A stretch of DNA of 64,000 bases from Poa pratensis (taxonomy: Eukaryota; Streptophyta; Magnoliopsida; Poales; Poaceae), in contig CAMZMU010000089.1 in assembly GCA_947311845.1 (NCBI GenBank), forward strand, positions 27,383,769-27,447,768, written 5' to 3'. The notes under the pieces are model-generated. The model worked only from the letters and a program-made list of their open reading frames with translations, was not told where the DNA came from and made no database searches. Shown here in pieces: positions 20,205 to 33,009 of the stretch; position 1 is the first letter of the stretch, and each line of letters begins with the position of its first letter. Both the position numbers and the translations under genes were made by a program.

Positions 20205-22504
20205 TATTACATTATGCGACTGAGCAATCTAAGCATAGAAACGGCGCAGCTGCGCAACGTTCCAAGGATTATGGAGAGTTCGCCTGTCTTCGCGTGCTTC
20301 AGTCTGTATGCTCCACCACCAATGACCTCGGTGATGATGAAGGGTCCTTCCCATGGAGAAGCAAGTTTATGCACCTTCTTTTGCTTCAGTCGAAGTACCA
20401 AGTCCCACCTCGAAGGACCTGGTACGCAGTCGACGGCTGTGATAGTTGCGTAGATCTTGCTGGTAGACAGCTGTGCGTGCTAGCGCCGTGTTGCGTGCTT
20501 CTTCGAGCAAGTCGACTGCATCTTCGAGTGCTTCATCTGCATCGTCTTCATTGTATGCTTCGACCTTGGTGCGTTGAACCTTACGTCTGATGGCAGGATT
20601 GCCTCTGCGCCGTAGACCATGAAGAATGGAGTGAATTGCGTTGAGGCGTTGGGTGTTGTGCGTAGGCTCCATAGCACAGACGGGAGCTCTTCTACCCAAG
20701 CACCCGCGGCCCTTTTGAGTGGCACCAGGAGGCGTTTCTTGATTCCGCTTGTCACAAGTCCATTGGCCTTTTCGACTTGGCCATTAGATTGCGGGTGTGC
20801 CACAGATGCATAATTGAGCGTGATATCTTGCTCTTTGCAGAAGGATTTGAATTCCTCAGCCGTGAAGTTTGTACCGTTGTCAGTGATGATGCTACTTGGC
20901 ACACCAAAGCGGTATATGATGGATTTTATGAAATTGACTGCTGTAGTGGCAGTCGAACTTGTGATAGGTACTGCTTCAATCCACTTGGTGAACTTGTCGA
21001 CCGCCACCAGAAGGTGAGTATGCCCTCCATGGGAGGATTTTTTGAGTGGCCCAACCATATCGAGCCCCCACTGGGCGAAGGGCCAGGCCAATGGTATTGT
21101 CTTCAACGCCGATGCGGGTGCGTGCGGCTTTGTGGCGAATTTTTGACAGCCGATGCACCTTTTGACTATGTCCTCCGCGTCTTTGAGTGCTGTGGGCCAG
21201 TAGAAGCCTGCGCGAAAGGCTTTGGCTACGAGTGATCGACTGCTGGCGTGATGCCCGCAGGTACCTGCATGAATATCACGAAGGATGGCTTGGCCATCTT
21301 CAAATGCTATGCAACGTTGGAACATACCTGATATGCTGCGTTTGTAAAGTTCACCGTTGATGACAGTGTATGCTTTAGATCGTCGAGTGACGCGTCTTGA
21401 CTCTGTTATGTCTTCGGGTACCTCGCCGCGGAGTATGTATGCGAGGAAAGGTTGAGTCCAAGTTGGCTCGATGAGGAGTACCTCGACTGGCGGGTCCTCT
21501 GTGCTAGGTGCTTTGCTCTTGGCTGGTGCGGCTGATGTAGGAGGTGCTCGCTTCTTTTTGATGGATCTGTGCTCGATGCGCTCGAAGAAGACACCAGGTG
21601 GCACTGGTGCTTTGGTCGCACCAATGTTGGCTAACTTATCTGCTTCTTCATTGCTCTCACGCCCTATGTGCCGCAACTCGCAGCCTTCGAAGCTGCCCTC
21701 CATGATGTTGTACAGGTCACGGTAGGCGATCATGTTATCTGCGATTGCGTCGCAGGCCTTCATTGTTTGCTGTACCACAAGATTCGAGTCACCGTAGATC
21801 ATCAGTCGAGTGCACCCGAGGGCTTTGGCCATCCTCATGCCATGGATCAGAGCCTCATATTCTGCTTCGTTATTGGACGGGAACTCGAACCCCATTTGTA
21901 GGATGTAGCGGAGCTTGTCGCCTTTTGGTGATATGAGGATGACACCTGCGCCTGCGCCTTCGTTTTTCTTTGAGCCGTCGAAGTACATAGTCCATGAGTT
22001 GGACACATCTGGTGCTCCTGGGAGCTGAGCTTCAATCCACTCGGTGTGGAAGTCAGGTAAAACTTGTGCTTTGATGGCCTTCGGGTAATCATACTTGATG
22101 TCTCTTGGTGCTAGCTCGATGAGCCATTTTGCTACTCGCCCAGTTGCGTTGGGGTTTGTGAGGATGTCCCCGATCCCTGAGGTGCTGATTACAGTGATCG
22201 GGTGCTCGGAGAAGTAATGCGTCAGCTTCCTTGAGGACATGAACACGGCGTAGGCCAGCTTCTGATAGTGCGGGTACCGCTGCTTTGATGTGGAGAGCAC
22301 TTCACTCAAGTAATAGACTGGACGTTGTATGCTTTGGGCGTGTCCCTCCTCCCTTCGTTCGACTACCAGTACGGTGCTTACCACCCTGTTAGTTGCAGAG
22401 ACATATAGGTACAATGGCTCGCGTTCCCTTGGTGCGACGAGGATTGGAGGGCTTGTGAGGACTCGCTTGAGGTCCGTGAAGGCTGCTTCGGCTTCTGCGT
22501 CCAC
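20205..22504 (-). CDS. Element A pol: RNase H and integrase
   Basis: The long uninterrupted frame 22504-20480 (674 codons), continued to about 20205 in a shifted frame, starts in the RT connection region. It then shows RNase H (YFDGSKKNEGAGAGV; NNEAEYEALIHGM; YGDSNLVVQQ), the HHCC zinc motif of integrase (HHASSRSL to CIGCQK) and the DDE core (GLDMVGP; IITDNGTNF; NGQVEKANG). RNase H removes the template RNA; integrase inserts the cDNA with the 5-bp duplication seen here. The C-terminal chromatin-facing part (LVLRLKQKKVHKLASPWEGP) follows after one frame change near 20400-20480. Confidence 0.9.
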
Positions 22505-23364
22505 TCGAATTTTCTGCTTTCTTCATCAGTCGATAGAACGGGAGTGCTTTTTCGCCTAGCTTGCTGATGAATCGACTGAGTGCTGCTACTCGACCCGCCA
22601 ACTTTTGCACGTCATGGAGCTTTGAAGGCCTTTGCATCGTCAAGATGGCCTGTATTTTCTCCGGGTCTGCCTCGATTCCTCGAGCTGAGACTAGATACCC
22701 GAGGAGTTGCCCGGCTGGCACGCCGAACGTGCACTTCTTCGGGTTGAGCTTGATGTGGAAGCGTTTGAGGTTTGCGAATGTCTCTCGCAAGTCATCGAGT
22801 AGTGTGTTTTCCTCTCTTGTGGTGATGACGATGTCATCTACATAGACCTGGACGTTTCGCCCAATTTGCTTCTTGAGGCAATCTTGCATCATGCGCTGGT
22901 AGGTTGCGCCTGCGTTCTTGAGCCCGAAAGGCATTGTGGTGTAGCAGTAGACCCCGAGTGGGGTTATGAACGCCGTTTTCTCTTCATCCTCTTCCTTCAT
23001 CCTTATCTGGTGGTAACCCGAGTAGCATCCAGGAAGGACAAGCGAGCGCACCCGGCGGTGGAGTCGACGATCTGGTCGATTCGAGGTAGTGGAAAGTGAT
23101 CCTTTGGACAGCATTTATTGAGTGCTGTAAATCTACGCACATCCGAAGGATATCTGTGTGCTTCTTCTCTACGAGTACGGGGTTGGCCACCCATTGTGAT
23201 TTCTTGATCTCTCTGATGAATCCTGCTGCGAGTAGCCTGTCGACTTCGGCTTCGACTGCAGTTCTTTTTGGGCCGGATATGCGGCGCATTGTTTGCTTGA
23301 CTGGTTTAGCATCTGGAAATAACTGGAGAGAGTGCTCGGCGAATTCCCTGGGAATACCTGGCAT
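22389..23364 (-). pseudogene. Element A pol: reverse transcriptase
   Basis: Motifs in order: RTAVEAEVDRLLAAGFI; VANPVLVEKKHTD; MPFGLKNAGATYQRMM; catalytic YVDDIVIT; LNPKKCTFGVPAGQLLGYL. The fingers region changes frame around 23015-23140 and again near 22510, so two or three small indels interrupt an otherwise complete RT. It overlaps the RNase H frame at its end. Confidence 0.85.
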
Positions 23365-23399
23365 GTCGGCTGGACACCATGCAAATATATCCCAGTTCT

Positions 23400-24060
23400 C
23401 ACGGAGGAATTCGACGAGCGCGCTTTCCTATGCGATAGGCAGACTCGACGAGACATTGACTGTCTTGGTCGGGTCAGTCGGGTGCACCTGATGCGATCTT
23501 GTGTCATTGGTGGCATTGAATGCTCTGTCGACTGCCACCTTTTTGTGTTCTGGCATAAGTGTTCGATCGTTGGAGACCGCTAGATCAGCGAGTGTTGCTT
23601 CCATGCCAAACATCTCAGAGATTTTGCTGAATTCTCGGTCACAAGAGTCAGACTTTTGGAAGTTCCCTTGACTGTGATTACTCCTTTTGGTCCAGGCATC
23701 TTCAGCTGGAGGTATGCGTAATGTGGCACCGCCATGAATCGAGCGAACGTCGGGCGTCCAAGTATAGCATGGTATTGTGACTTCCAGTCGACCACTTCGA
23801 ACTCAATCGATCTGTCCTGAAGTGGTTCTTGTCCCCGAACGTTACGTCGAGTTGTATGGTGCCTTCTGGGCTTATTGCTTTCCCTGGAAGGTATTTGAAG
23901 ATCTTGGCAGGTTTTCGACTGACCTGTTCATTTTGCGGAGCGTATCTGCGAAGATGATGTTTATGCCGCTCCCACCATCCATGAAGACCTTGGACATGGC
24001 GTAGCCTCCAATTTGCGCGTCGAGTACCAGAGCAGAGTGCCCTGGCGAACAACCGATGGA
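23400..24060 (-). pseudogene. Element A protease region
   Basis: Split over frames. The segment after the gag end shows a retropepsin-like motif (MDGG followed by INIIF in the related D copy) and WKSQYHAILGRPTFARF, the conserved ILGRP element of Tat proteases. At least two frameshifts are needed to read it through. Confidence 0.7.
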
Positions 24061-24113
24061 GGGTGGTCCTCTTGCTGAAGCTTATTGTAGTTTCGAACCC
24101 TTCAAGAATTCAG

Positions 24114-26112
24114 TTACGCAGGAGGTGACATGACCGCCATGTTTACTTGTCGAGTGCGAAGTTTTTGCTCCCTGTTGGAAGGTCGACCTTTCTGTATCAT
24201 GTACATCTGCCCTTGGGGCGGAGGGTACTGTGGCTCGTCCACCCGAGGTATGTGCTGTATGGCACCCGCGAGATTTCCGCCTGCAGCAGGCTGTGGTGGT
24301 GGAGGTGGTGCCATCAGAACAGGCACGTTGTTTGGCTGAGGCACGGGTGCAGGTGCTTGTGCGGCTGCTGCCTTTCTGAGATTTACGTAATCAGTCGCCA
24401 TTTGGTCGAACTCCCTGCAGTTTCTCATCGAGTGATTGGATCGCAGTTTTCCGTCGTCCCCCTTGTACAGGTGGAATCTGCAATCAGCGTCCATCTTTTC
24501 TTCGAATGATCGCTCAGATTGTGCCCGTGACTTGCGCCAGTCCTTCCTCTTGTAGCTATCACTGCGTTGGCCGCGGTCTCGACTGTCTCGACGATCATCT
24601 CGACTGTCTCGCCGATCTTCCGACCGTCGGTCGCTTCTGTCCTGGTCATTGCGGGGTGTGGAGAACCCAGCCGCCATGAATTCGGGTCTGTCATCGTCGT
24701 AGTGACGTTTTGAACGTTTGCGCCTTCGGTCGTCTCTGTACGAGTCTCTGCGGCTTCGACTGCCGCTTTCATGATTGTCACGGGGTGAGGACCCGCGTGT
24801 GGTGCGCGCCATGTCTCTCCGTCTGCCCACTCAGTCGCGGTCATCAAGAGGTAGCCACAGAGGTTGGCTTTTTGCGACCGAGTGCTTCTTTGAGTCCCGC
24901 CTGGCGAGTCCCATTATGAAAGCATCCATGGCCATATCTTCTGAAATTACTCCGACTGAGTTGCGTATCTCAGTCCATCGTCTGATGTATGACCTCAGCG
25001 TTTCGTCTGAACGTTGAACGCAGGCCCGCAGTTCGAACGTTTTTGGGCGCTCACATAGAGGCTCGAAGTTTTTGATGAAGTCATCGCGGAAGTGATCCCA
25101 CGAGTCGTATTTGATGGAGGTAGGGCCTTGAGCCAGTCGCGGGCTGTGCCTTCGAGCATGAGTCGTATGTATTGCATGGCCGTGGTGTTTGTACCTCGCT
25201 GGCACGCGACAGCCAGCCTGTAGTCTTCCAGCCACCCGAAGGTTCCTGTCGACCCGTGTACTTGGGCTGTTCAGATGTGAGTTTGAACCCTTTGGGCATC
25301 CGTGTCTCGCGGACGCGTCGAGTGAAGCACAGAGCTCCATGTGGCTCAGGCTCTCGATCAGAGTATGAGTCGCTACTGTAAGATCTGCGTGATCTGCTCC
25401 TGGACCTGCGCCTACGCGAGCCGCTTCTTTCCTTCGAGTGGTGGCGGCGACCACTGTGATTATGCTCTTCCCGACGCGCGTCGACTAGGGCACGGTCTCG
25501 ACTCCCACCTGGAGTTTTGGAATTTGGCGTATGGCCTTCGCCGCTAAGGCGAGTGATTTGATCTGCTGGCGATGCAGTTTTGCATTGGGGTCATCAGCTG
25601 GAGGCTTGATTGCCTCTAGGTATGCTGCAGCGGTGAAGAGGGCACCCGCAGCTGTTTTGGGTACTGGCACTCCTCTTCGTCGTATGTCATGAAAGAGTTG
25701 CCTAAGTTGCGGGTGAGTGCCGCCCTTTCGTCTGGCGAGAGGTGTGACAACCTTGATCTGGGTCTGTGTCTGCTCGCCCGGTGGAGCTCAGGGAGAGCTG
25801 TCTTCTTCGCGCACTCGACAAGCTAGCTTGCTTTTTGCGTTCTTCGAGTGTTGCTCTGACCTGCCGCAGTCGAAGTGATTCCTGCCAGTTGAAGTACTGG
25901 AAGGTCAACATCTCCTCTTGTGTTGCGTCTGCTGGCATCATTGTGCACTCCTTGATGACTTTATCTGCTTTTGCTGCCATCTCAGCAGTGATTGTGAGAG
26001 TTGTGACTCCGTCCGGCATAGTAACTGTGCACGGGAATTCTGTAGGCCTGCGGCTGGCCGCAGCATCTGATGATTCTGCGGCGATGGCGACGTAGACCTG
26101 CTGGGGTATCAC
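24114..26112 (-). pseudogene. Element A gag, central and C-terminal part
   Basis: The Retrotrans_gag core (TARDWLKALP in a related frame, DSWDHFRDDFIKNFEPLCERP, TLRSYIRRWTEIRNSVGV, MDAFIMGLARRD) lies at about 24890-25180. It is followed by an Arg/Asp-rich basic segment (24600-24800) and a zinc-finger-like CRFHLYKGDDG to HSMRNC region near 24430-24490, then a Pro-rich tail. Several frameshifts (about 24835, 25460-25490, 25690) break the frame. Gag forms the particle that packages the RNA. Confidence 0.8.
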
Positions 26113-26276
26113 CCGAGGGTATGTATGTGTCTTCGAGTCCTGTCATGGACTCGACATCGTCATCAAGGCTCATGTCGGAGTCGATATGCCCGTCGAGTGG
26201 TCCGTCTGGACGGATCTCGCTGTTGATGCCTTCATCGCCTATGCTCATCTCGGCGTCGACGAAGTTGTTATGAATC

Positions 26277-27050
26277 TCAGAGTCGAGGTTGTTGTTGTTG
26301 GTGCAGATCTCGGAGTCGACGTGGTTGTCGATATGAGTTTCGAGGTTCGTCGAAGTCGCTGAAGGAGATCCCGCAGTCGAAACTATCCTCGAGTGAGAGA
26401 TCGAGCTCGGGATCGTTTGTGCGGTATGCTGATTCGGCCTCCTCGCCCTGAAGTTCTTCGATGAGCTCGTGCATCTCTCGTGTGGACATGGTTGTTGCAG
26501 ACGAGCAAGCTTGGAGGATCGACGATGGTATGGACGCAGTTGAGGGATCCGCAGTCGAAGGAGCCGCAACCGATGGAGCCTCGGGTGCGGAAGTCGCGAG
26601 TTGGCGTGGATCCGTCAAGTCCTGCACACCAAGCTTGTTGACGAAAAAATTGAACGAACCAACGGTTAAACCCAAACCTGACTCGAGATCGGAGAAGGCC
26701 TCCTGGAATCCTGGCGAGTGTGGCTCGAAATCCATCAGAGGATCCGATGCGCTTTTTGCGGGTGAAGCTGGCGTGTTGCCGTTTGTCGAGTGAGCCGGCG
26801 AGTTGCCGTGTGCCGCCTGAGTCGGCGAGTTCTGGTTTGTCGATGCAGCCGGCGAGTTGCCGTTTGTAGATCCGATCGGCGAGTCGCCGTTTTCCGATGG
26901 AACCGAAGAAACCGCGAGTCCAGCACTATTCTTTCCCACAGACGGCGCCAATTGACGAGGTGTACCCTCATCAAATCCCATGGTTAAGGACCTAGGGTTG
27001 AGATTATGGGGAGAGAACGTGGTAGTACTGGTAGTTTCGTCGGCTGACAA
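26277..27050 (-). pseudogene. Element A gag N-terminus, open through PBS and into the LTR
   Basis: The frame is open from inside the 5' LTR across the primer binding site, which is read as QLAPSVGK, into gag. It contains about five repeats of an N-G-N-S-P-x-x-S-T-N type unit (30-bp period, about 26770-26905) and an acidic region, then changes frame near 26277-26330. The first in-frame ATG outside the repeats is in the LTR, so the true start is unclear. Confidence 0.6.
26934..26950 (-). other. Primer binding site of element A
   Basis: The minus strand reads TGGCGCCGTCTGTGGGA two bases downstream of the LTR end. This is the form found in Tat-lineage elements. Confidence 0.85.
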
Positions 27051-27444
27051 GCAGAGGCAAAGATTTACCCAGGTTCAGGCCCCTCGGGTGGAGGTAAAGA
27101 CCCTACTTCCTGCTTGTCTGGTATTGATTGTGGATTATGCGATTACAGGGGAGCTCCGGCGAGGTATCGATCTCGCTAGAGCTTTGGTGGTTCGAGTATG
27201 GCTTGGTCCTAGATCGGCACCCCTCCCAGCCTTTAAATAGGCTGGGTCTCGGGAGTTTGTAACCGACCTAGTTTACACGTAAGGAAAGTCTAAACCGACT
27301 ATGCCTATGTCTAATCTTGGAGGGTACTCCATCTTCTTGGGCCTCTTGCTTGGGCTTCGAGTAGGCTCTTCGCTATTGGGCCTTTAGTCGTCACGTGCAC
27401 CAGGTACCCTCACGGTAGGGTACCCGAGATGTATACCCTTGTCA
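26953..27444 (-). repeat. 5' LTR of element A
   Basis: A 492-bp copy of the LTR at 14242, with the same TG/CA ends, followed by the TSD CTAGG and the rest of the LINE. Confidence 0.92.
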
Positions 27445-27962
27445 CTAGGCGTAGTGAACGTCAGCGGACAGGGACGGATTGTGCATCGGCGACGGATGAG
27501 GACTCCATGACCAGGGCGATGAGGCGCAAGGCAGGATTGTTCTCCACTCCGCCTACGGGTATGTCTCCATCCCAGAAGTCTTTCCTTTCTTTTTCGCCGT
27601 CTAAAATTTCTGCGCACCTATCTAGTGTTGGCGCCAGTTTAGGGCGGAATGAAAAGGAAGTGGTTTTGTCGGCTAATATTTTGAGACATGTAGAATATGA
27701 TCGCCGTAAGGTATCACCTAGTGTTTCGAGTAGGCCGGTACCTCCTCCTATAGATGATGATGAAGCGAATGACACTTTAGATGGACAACTTCTATCACAT
27801 CTTGTAGGAGAGGTTACGGAGTTGGATTTGGATGAGGCTCAGCTGGGATCGTTTGATGACCTGTATGCTATCGGCCGGAAATCTAAATCCGCTAAAAATA
27901 AAAAGAACCAATCTTCGCGCAAAAGGGCGAGAAAGTCGAAATCCCCAATAGTTCCCCAATGA
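27445..27962 (+). pseudogene. LINE ORF1, C-terminal part
   Basis: The frame resumes after the gypsy TSD (SPSKISAHLSSVGASLGR onward) and ends in a strongly basic tail (KKNQSSRKRARKSKS), a likely nuclear localisation or nucleic-acid-binding segment. The stop TGA at 27960-27962 overlaps the ATG of ORF2 (ATGA). Confidence 0.8.
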
Positions 27963-30900
27963 ATGGCATATTTGAAAATAGCAGAGGTCTAGGCGACTTG
28001 GCTAAACATTTAAATATTGCGCATCATGTGAGGGATTACAAGTTGGATTTTTTGGCTATTTCCGAGACGGGTAGACGAGATTTTCCAAGAACTCTACTAG
28101 ATCGCCTTTCCGATGGTGTGGAGTTCACTTGGCATTCTTGTCCCCTCGAGGGTGATCGGGCGGCATGTTACTCGGCATAAAAACTGATACCATGGAGTTG
28201 TTGGACCGTTTGGATGGTGAGTTCCACATCAAGTTCCATATCCGAAACAAATCCGACAACTTTGTATGGAATTGGTTGTTGTGTACGGTGCTGCCCAAGA
28301 AGAATTTAAGGCTGCTTTTCTTAGAGAATTGGTTAACTTAGCTAAGGATAACCCACACCCTATTCTATAGGTGGGGATTTCAACATGCTGAGATACCGTC
28401 ACGAGAAAAGCAAGGGCAGATTTGATGGTCATTGGTCTCTCTTATTCAATGCTGTAATTGATAGCTTGTCTCTAAGGGAGGTTCATATGACGGGGAGACA
28501 ATTCACTTGGGCTAATAGTCTCCCAGAGCCGACATTCGAAAAGTTGGACCAGATACTAATGGATTCCCGATGGGAGGATAAATATCCATTGGTATCGGTT
28601 CGGGCTTTAGAACGAATTGAGGCTTTTTCAGATCATGCTCCCATATTCGTTTCTACTGGTGTATTGAAGCCGTCCGTTAAGCCCCAATTCAAATTCGAAT
28701 TAGGATGGCTGTTACGCGATGGTTTTGATGATTTAGTGAAAAGGATATGGGCTCAACCGGTTGTGGGCAACAGTGCTATCCAACGATGGAATGGAAAGAT
28801 GCGCAATTTGCGCAAGTTCCTGCGTGGATGGGCATGACACACAACTTGTAAGCTTAAGAAAGAAAAGGAGCGCCTGTGTTCCATTATTGATGAGCTCGAC
28901 AAAATCGCAGAATCGCGTCCCTTATCAGCAAATGAGAGTGACTTAAAATGGCACTCGAATGAGCAGGTGGGTCGGATGTTGAGAGAAGAAGAGCTTAAAT
29001 GGTACCAAAGATCTAAGGCACAATTCATTTTGCAAGGAGATTTGAATACGAGATACTTCCACAATGTCGCTAATGGCAGACATAGGAGGAAACTCATTCA
29101 TTCTCTTCATCAAGATGAGGGGCTGATCGAGGGTCAGGATATGCTCAAAGATTATATTACTAGCTACTATAAAGGTTTGTTCGGCGCTCCGGAGGAAGGA
29201 AACTTCTCTCTTGATGAGGCATGAACGGACGACATTACCCATGTAACTCCGGAGGAAAACAACTTGCTCATCGCACCCTTCTCTGAAGAAGAGATATGCA
29301 AGGCTGTCTTCCAAATGGAGCATAATAAGGCACCTGGGCCTGATGGATTCCCAGCTGAATTTTACCAGCATTTTTGGGAACTCATAAAGCCTGATCTGCT
29401 CGAGTTGTTCAGTTGTTTACATGCTGGACAACTCGAACTTTTTTTCCTAAACTTTGGGGAAATCATCTTGTTACCTAAGGTTCAGGGGGCCGAGAGGATA
29501 CAACAGTATCGACCCATTTGTCTCCTGAATGTTAGTTTCAAGATCTTTACAAAAGTAGTGACCATTAGGTTGAATTCCGTAGCAGATCATGTGGTGAAGC
29601 CTTCCCAAACTGCTTTTATGCAAGGGCGGAATATCCTGGATGGGGTTGTGGTTCTCCACGAGACCGTACATGAAATGCATACGAAGAAACTTAATGGGGT
29701 TATTTTTAAAATCGACTTTGAAAAGGCGTATGATAAAGTTAAGTGGCCATTTTTGCTACAAACCCTGAGAATGAAAGGGTTCTCGGATACTTGGTGCGAA
29801 TGGATCCGCAACTATGTTGAAGGGGGAAGTGTAGCGATAAAAGTCAATGATGACATCGGACACTACTTCCAAACAAAAAAGGGTTTAAGACAGGGTGATC
29901 CACTATGGCCTATACTATTCAATATAGTGGCAGATATGTTGACCATCATGATTGAGCGGGCAAAAACGGATGGCCAATTTGAAGGAGTTGTCCCTCATCT
30001 TGTCGATGGAGGACTTTCTATCCTTCAATATGCGGACGACACCATTCTTTTTATGGAACATGATTTAGATAAAGCGGCGAATCTGAAATTGATATTGTCA
30101 GCATTCGAACAATTATCTGGATTAAAAATCAACTTCCATAAAAGTGAATTGTTTTGCTTTGGCGATGCACAGGATGCAGCTGCTCAGTACGCTGATATAT
30201 TCGGCTGTGAGCAGGGGCAATTTCCTATAATGTACTTGGGGATTTCAATACATTATAGGAAGCTGACTAATGCGGAATGGAGACACGTCGGGGAACGTCT
30301 GCAAGCGAGGTTAGCTAGTTGGAAGGGCAATTTACTATACTTGGGTGGAAGGTTGGTTCTCATTAATTCGGTACTCACAAACATGGTGCTGTATATGATA
30401 TCCTTCTTCCAGTTGCCAAAAGGGGTCTTGCATAAACTGGATTATTTCCGATCAAGATTCTTTTGGCAAGGGGACGGTGAGAAAAGAAGTTTAGATTGGC
30501 TAAATGGAATGTGGTTTGCCGACCAAAGGATCAGGGAGGGCTTGGTATTCATGATCTTGGCATCAAGAATTCTGCCCTCCTAGGGAAGTGGCTATTCAAG
30601 TTGCTAACCGAAGATGGTATTTGGCAAACGCTCCTTAAAAGAAAATATATTGGCACAAAGGCGGTATCACAGGTGATATGGAAACCTGGTGATTCCCACT
30701 TTTGGGCTGGGCTGATTGCGACTAAGAAGCAGTTCTTTCGCTTTGGCGTTTTTAATATTAAGGATGGCTCGGAGATTAGATTCTGGGAGGATAAATGGTT
30801 AGGTACTACCACCCTCCGGGAGCAATATCCGGCTTTATACGATATTGTATGTCACAAAGGGGATACTATAGCCACTGTTATGCAGTCTTCACCTGCCAAT

Positions 30901-31632
30901 GTGACGTTCAGGCGTGATTTATTCGGTGCAAGATTAACGTCTTGGAACGCCTTGTTGGCACGGTTGGAATCAATCCAACTCACACAAGGTTCCGATGAAT
31001 TCCGGTGGAACTTATGCGGGAATGGAAAATTCTCAGTAGATTCCATGTATAGGGCGCTCGTGCATTCTGATATTCCAGTCGATGATAATAGGAAAATATG
31101 GCAAATGAAGATTCCACTTAAGATTTAAGTTTTCTCGTGGTATCTTCGTAAGGGTGTCATTTTAACTAAGGATAACCTTGTCAAACGGAATTGGCATGGA
31201 AGTTCAAAGTGTATGTTTTGTTCAAAACAAGAGACAATAAAACACTTATTATTCGAGTGTGATTTCGCCCGTTCTATATGGTCATCTATCCAAATAGCAT
31301 CTAACTTATATCCTCCCAAGTCCGTTGCAAACATGTTTGGCAACTGGTTACATGGGATTGATAAGAAGCTTAGAACGGTTATTAGGGTGGGAGCGATTGC
31401 CGTTATATGGTCGCTTTGGCTTAGTAGAAATGACAAGGTTTTCAATGACAAAAATGTTTCTCTCTTGCAGGTACTCTACCGATGCATAAGTACTCTCCGT
31501 ACGTGGTCCACCTTACAGCGCTTGGGACATCAAGACCTCTTTACGGAGGCGTGTGCACGCTTGGAGGAGGTGGCAAGGGACATTTTATCACAACATGGGT
31601 GGCCGCTTGATCGCCGGATTGGTCCTCCATAG
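27959..31632 (+). pseudogene. LINE ORF2: endonuclease, reverse transcriptase, zinc-binding domain
   Basis: Starting at the ATGA overlap, an APE-type endonuclease is seen (NSRGLGDLAKHL, LDFLAISETG, GGDFNML, LREVHMTGRQFTWAN, SDHAPIF) to about 28680. The reverse transcriptase (29264-30583) follows with NKAPGPDGFPAEFYQ, PICLLNVSFKIFTKV, KIDFEKAYDKVKW, GLRQGDPL, the catalytic QYADDTILF and MYLGISIHYRKL. A zf-RVT-like zinc-binding segment (CMFCSKQETIKHLLFEC) lies near 31210. It would nick the target and prime cDNA from it. Lesions by eye: frame changes near 28165, 28370 and 30530, and in-frame stops near 28835, 29222 and 31126. Confidence 0.9.
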
Positions 31633-31799
31633 GCTGTTTAGATGGACATATCATAGGCGTTTTACATTTTGTGAGGATTGTTACTCGTCTATCCTCGCAC
31701 TTCTTTTACTATGTCCGATGGATTGCGGCTGTGTGCATTTGTTATGCAGAGGCCGGGTGTAATACTCCAAACTTTTGAGTAATAAAGCCCTTTATCTAA

Positions 31800-32012
<213 letters not shown>

Positions 32013-32345
32013 TGATCCCGCCGTTTTAGTTGCTACCCTGCTCGCTGCATTTATGGCAACCTTGTTTTTTCGTTATGTAGCTTGGTGGGCCATACTGGGA
32101 TGTGCCGCTGGGCCGGCGTGACTCGACGACGGCGAACGAATCCTTGGCCAACGACAACCTTCCGGGGCCAGGGTCAAACCTCTCCACGCTCGTCACCATG
32201 TTCGCAAACCAAGGACTCTCGCCGGCCGACATGACGGTGTTGTTGGGCGCGCACACGATTGGCTTCGCCCGGTGCTCCACCTTCCGCAATCGCATCTACA
32301 ACGACTCCAACGTCGACGCGTCCTTTGCGAATCAACGAAAGCAGA

Positions 32346-32839
32346 TGATGAGGTGTACCCTCATCAAATCCCATGGTTAAGGACCTAGGGTTGAGATTAT
32401 GGGGAGAGAACGTGGTAGTACTGGTAGTTTCGTCGGCTGACAAGCAGAGGCAAAGATTTACCCAGGTTCAGGCCCCTCGGGTGGAGGTAAAGACCCTACT
32501 TCTTGCTTGTCTGGTATTGATTGTGGATTATGTGATTACAGGGGAGCTCCGGCGAGGTATCGATCTCGCTAGAGCTTTTGGTGGTTCGAGTATGGCTTCG
32601 TCCTAGATCGGCACCCCTCCCAGCCTTTAAATAGGCTGGGTCTCGGGAGTTTGTAACCGACCTAGTTTACACGTAAGGAAAGTCTAAACCGACTAGACCT
32701 ATGTCCAATCTTGAAGGGTACTCAATCTTCTTGGGCCTCTTGCCTTGGGCTTCGAGTAGGCTCTTCGCTATTGGGCCTTTAGTCATCACATGCACCAGGT
32801 ACCCTCACGGTAGGGTACCCGAGATGTATACCCTTGTCA
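32346..32839 (-). repeat. 3' LTR of element B
   Basis: A 494-bp LTR starting TGATGAGGTG and ending CCCTTGTCA, collinear with the LTRs of element A and followed by the same AGCCCCCGAG polypurine-tract complement. Confidence 0.9.
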
Positions 32840-33009
32840 GTAGCCCCCGAGTACTTGTCTGACTCGAAGAATCGGGCATGGACTCGTTCGTAAGTGCACG
32901 TTATATGCTTTGTATTCTGTATATTATAATTGGAATTCCTGTATGAATAGCACATGTTGGCTATGTCGAGTATTTCATCGACTGTGGTTTTTGATTATGA
33001 CGATCAAGG

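Larger units (their letters stand above)
14242..27444 (-). mobile_element. Gypsy element A, Tat/Grande-like, 13.2 kb, complete with both LTRs
   Basis: Two LTRs (14242-14735 and 26953-27444) and the 5-bp duplication CTAGG (14237-14241, 27445-27449) define the insertion. The primer binding site next to the right LTR and the order gag, protease, RT, RNase H, integrase from right to left show that the element is on the minus strand. A 5.5-kb zone between pol and the left (3') LTR carries plus-strand, that is antisense, reading frames. This layout is known from the Tat lineage (Grande and relatives). By eye the LTRs differ at roughly nine positions in 494, an age of well under a million years at usual grass rates. 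Confidence 0.93.
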
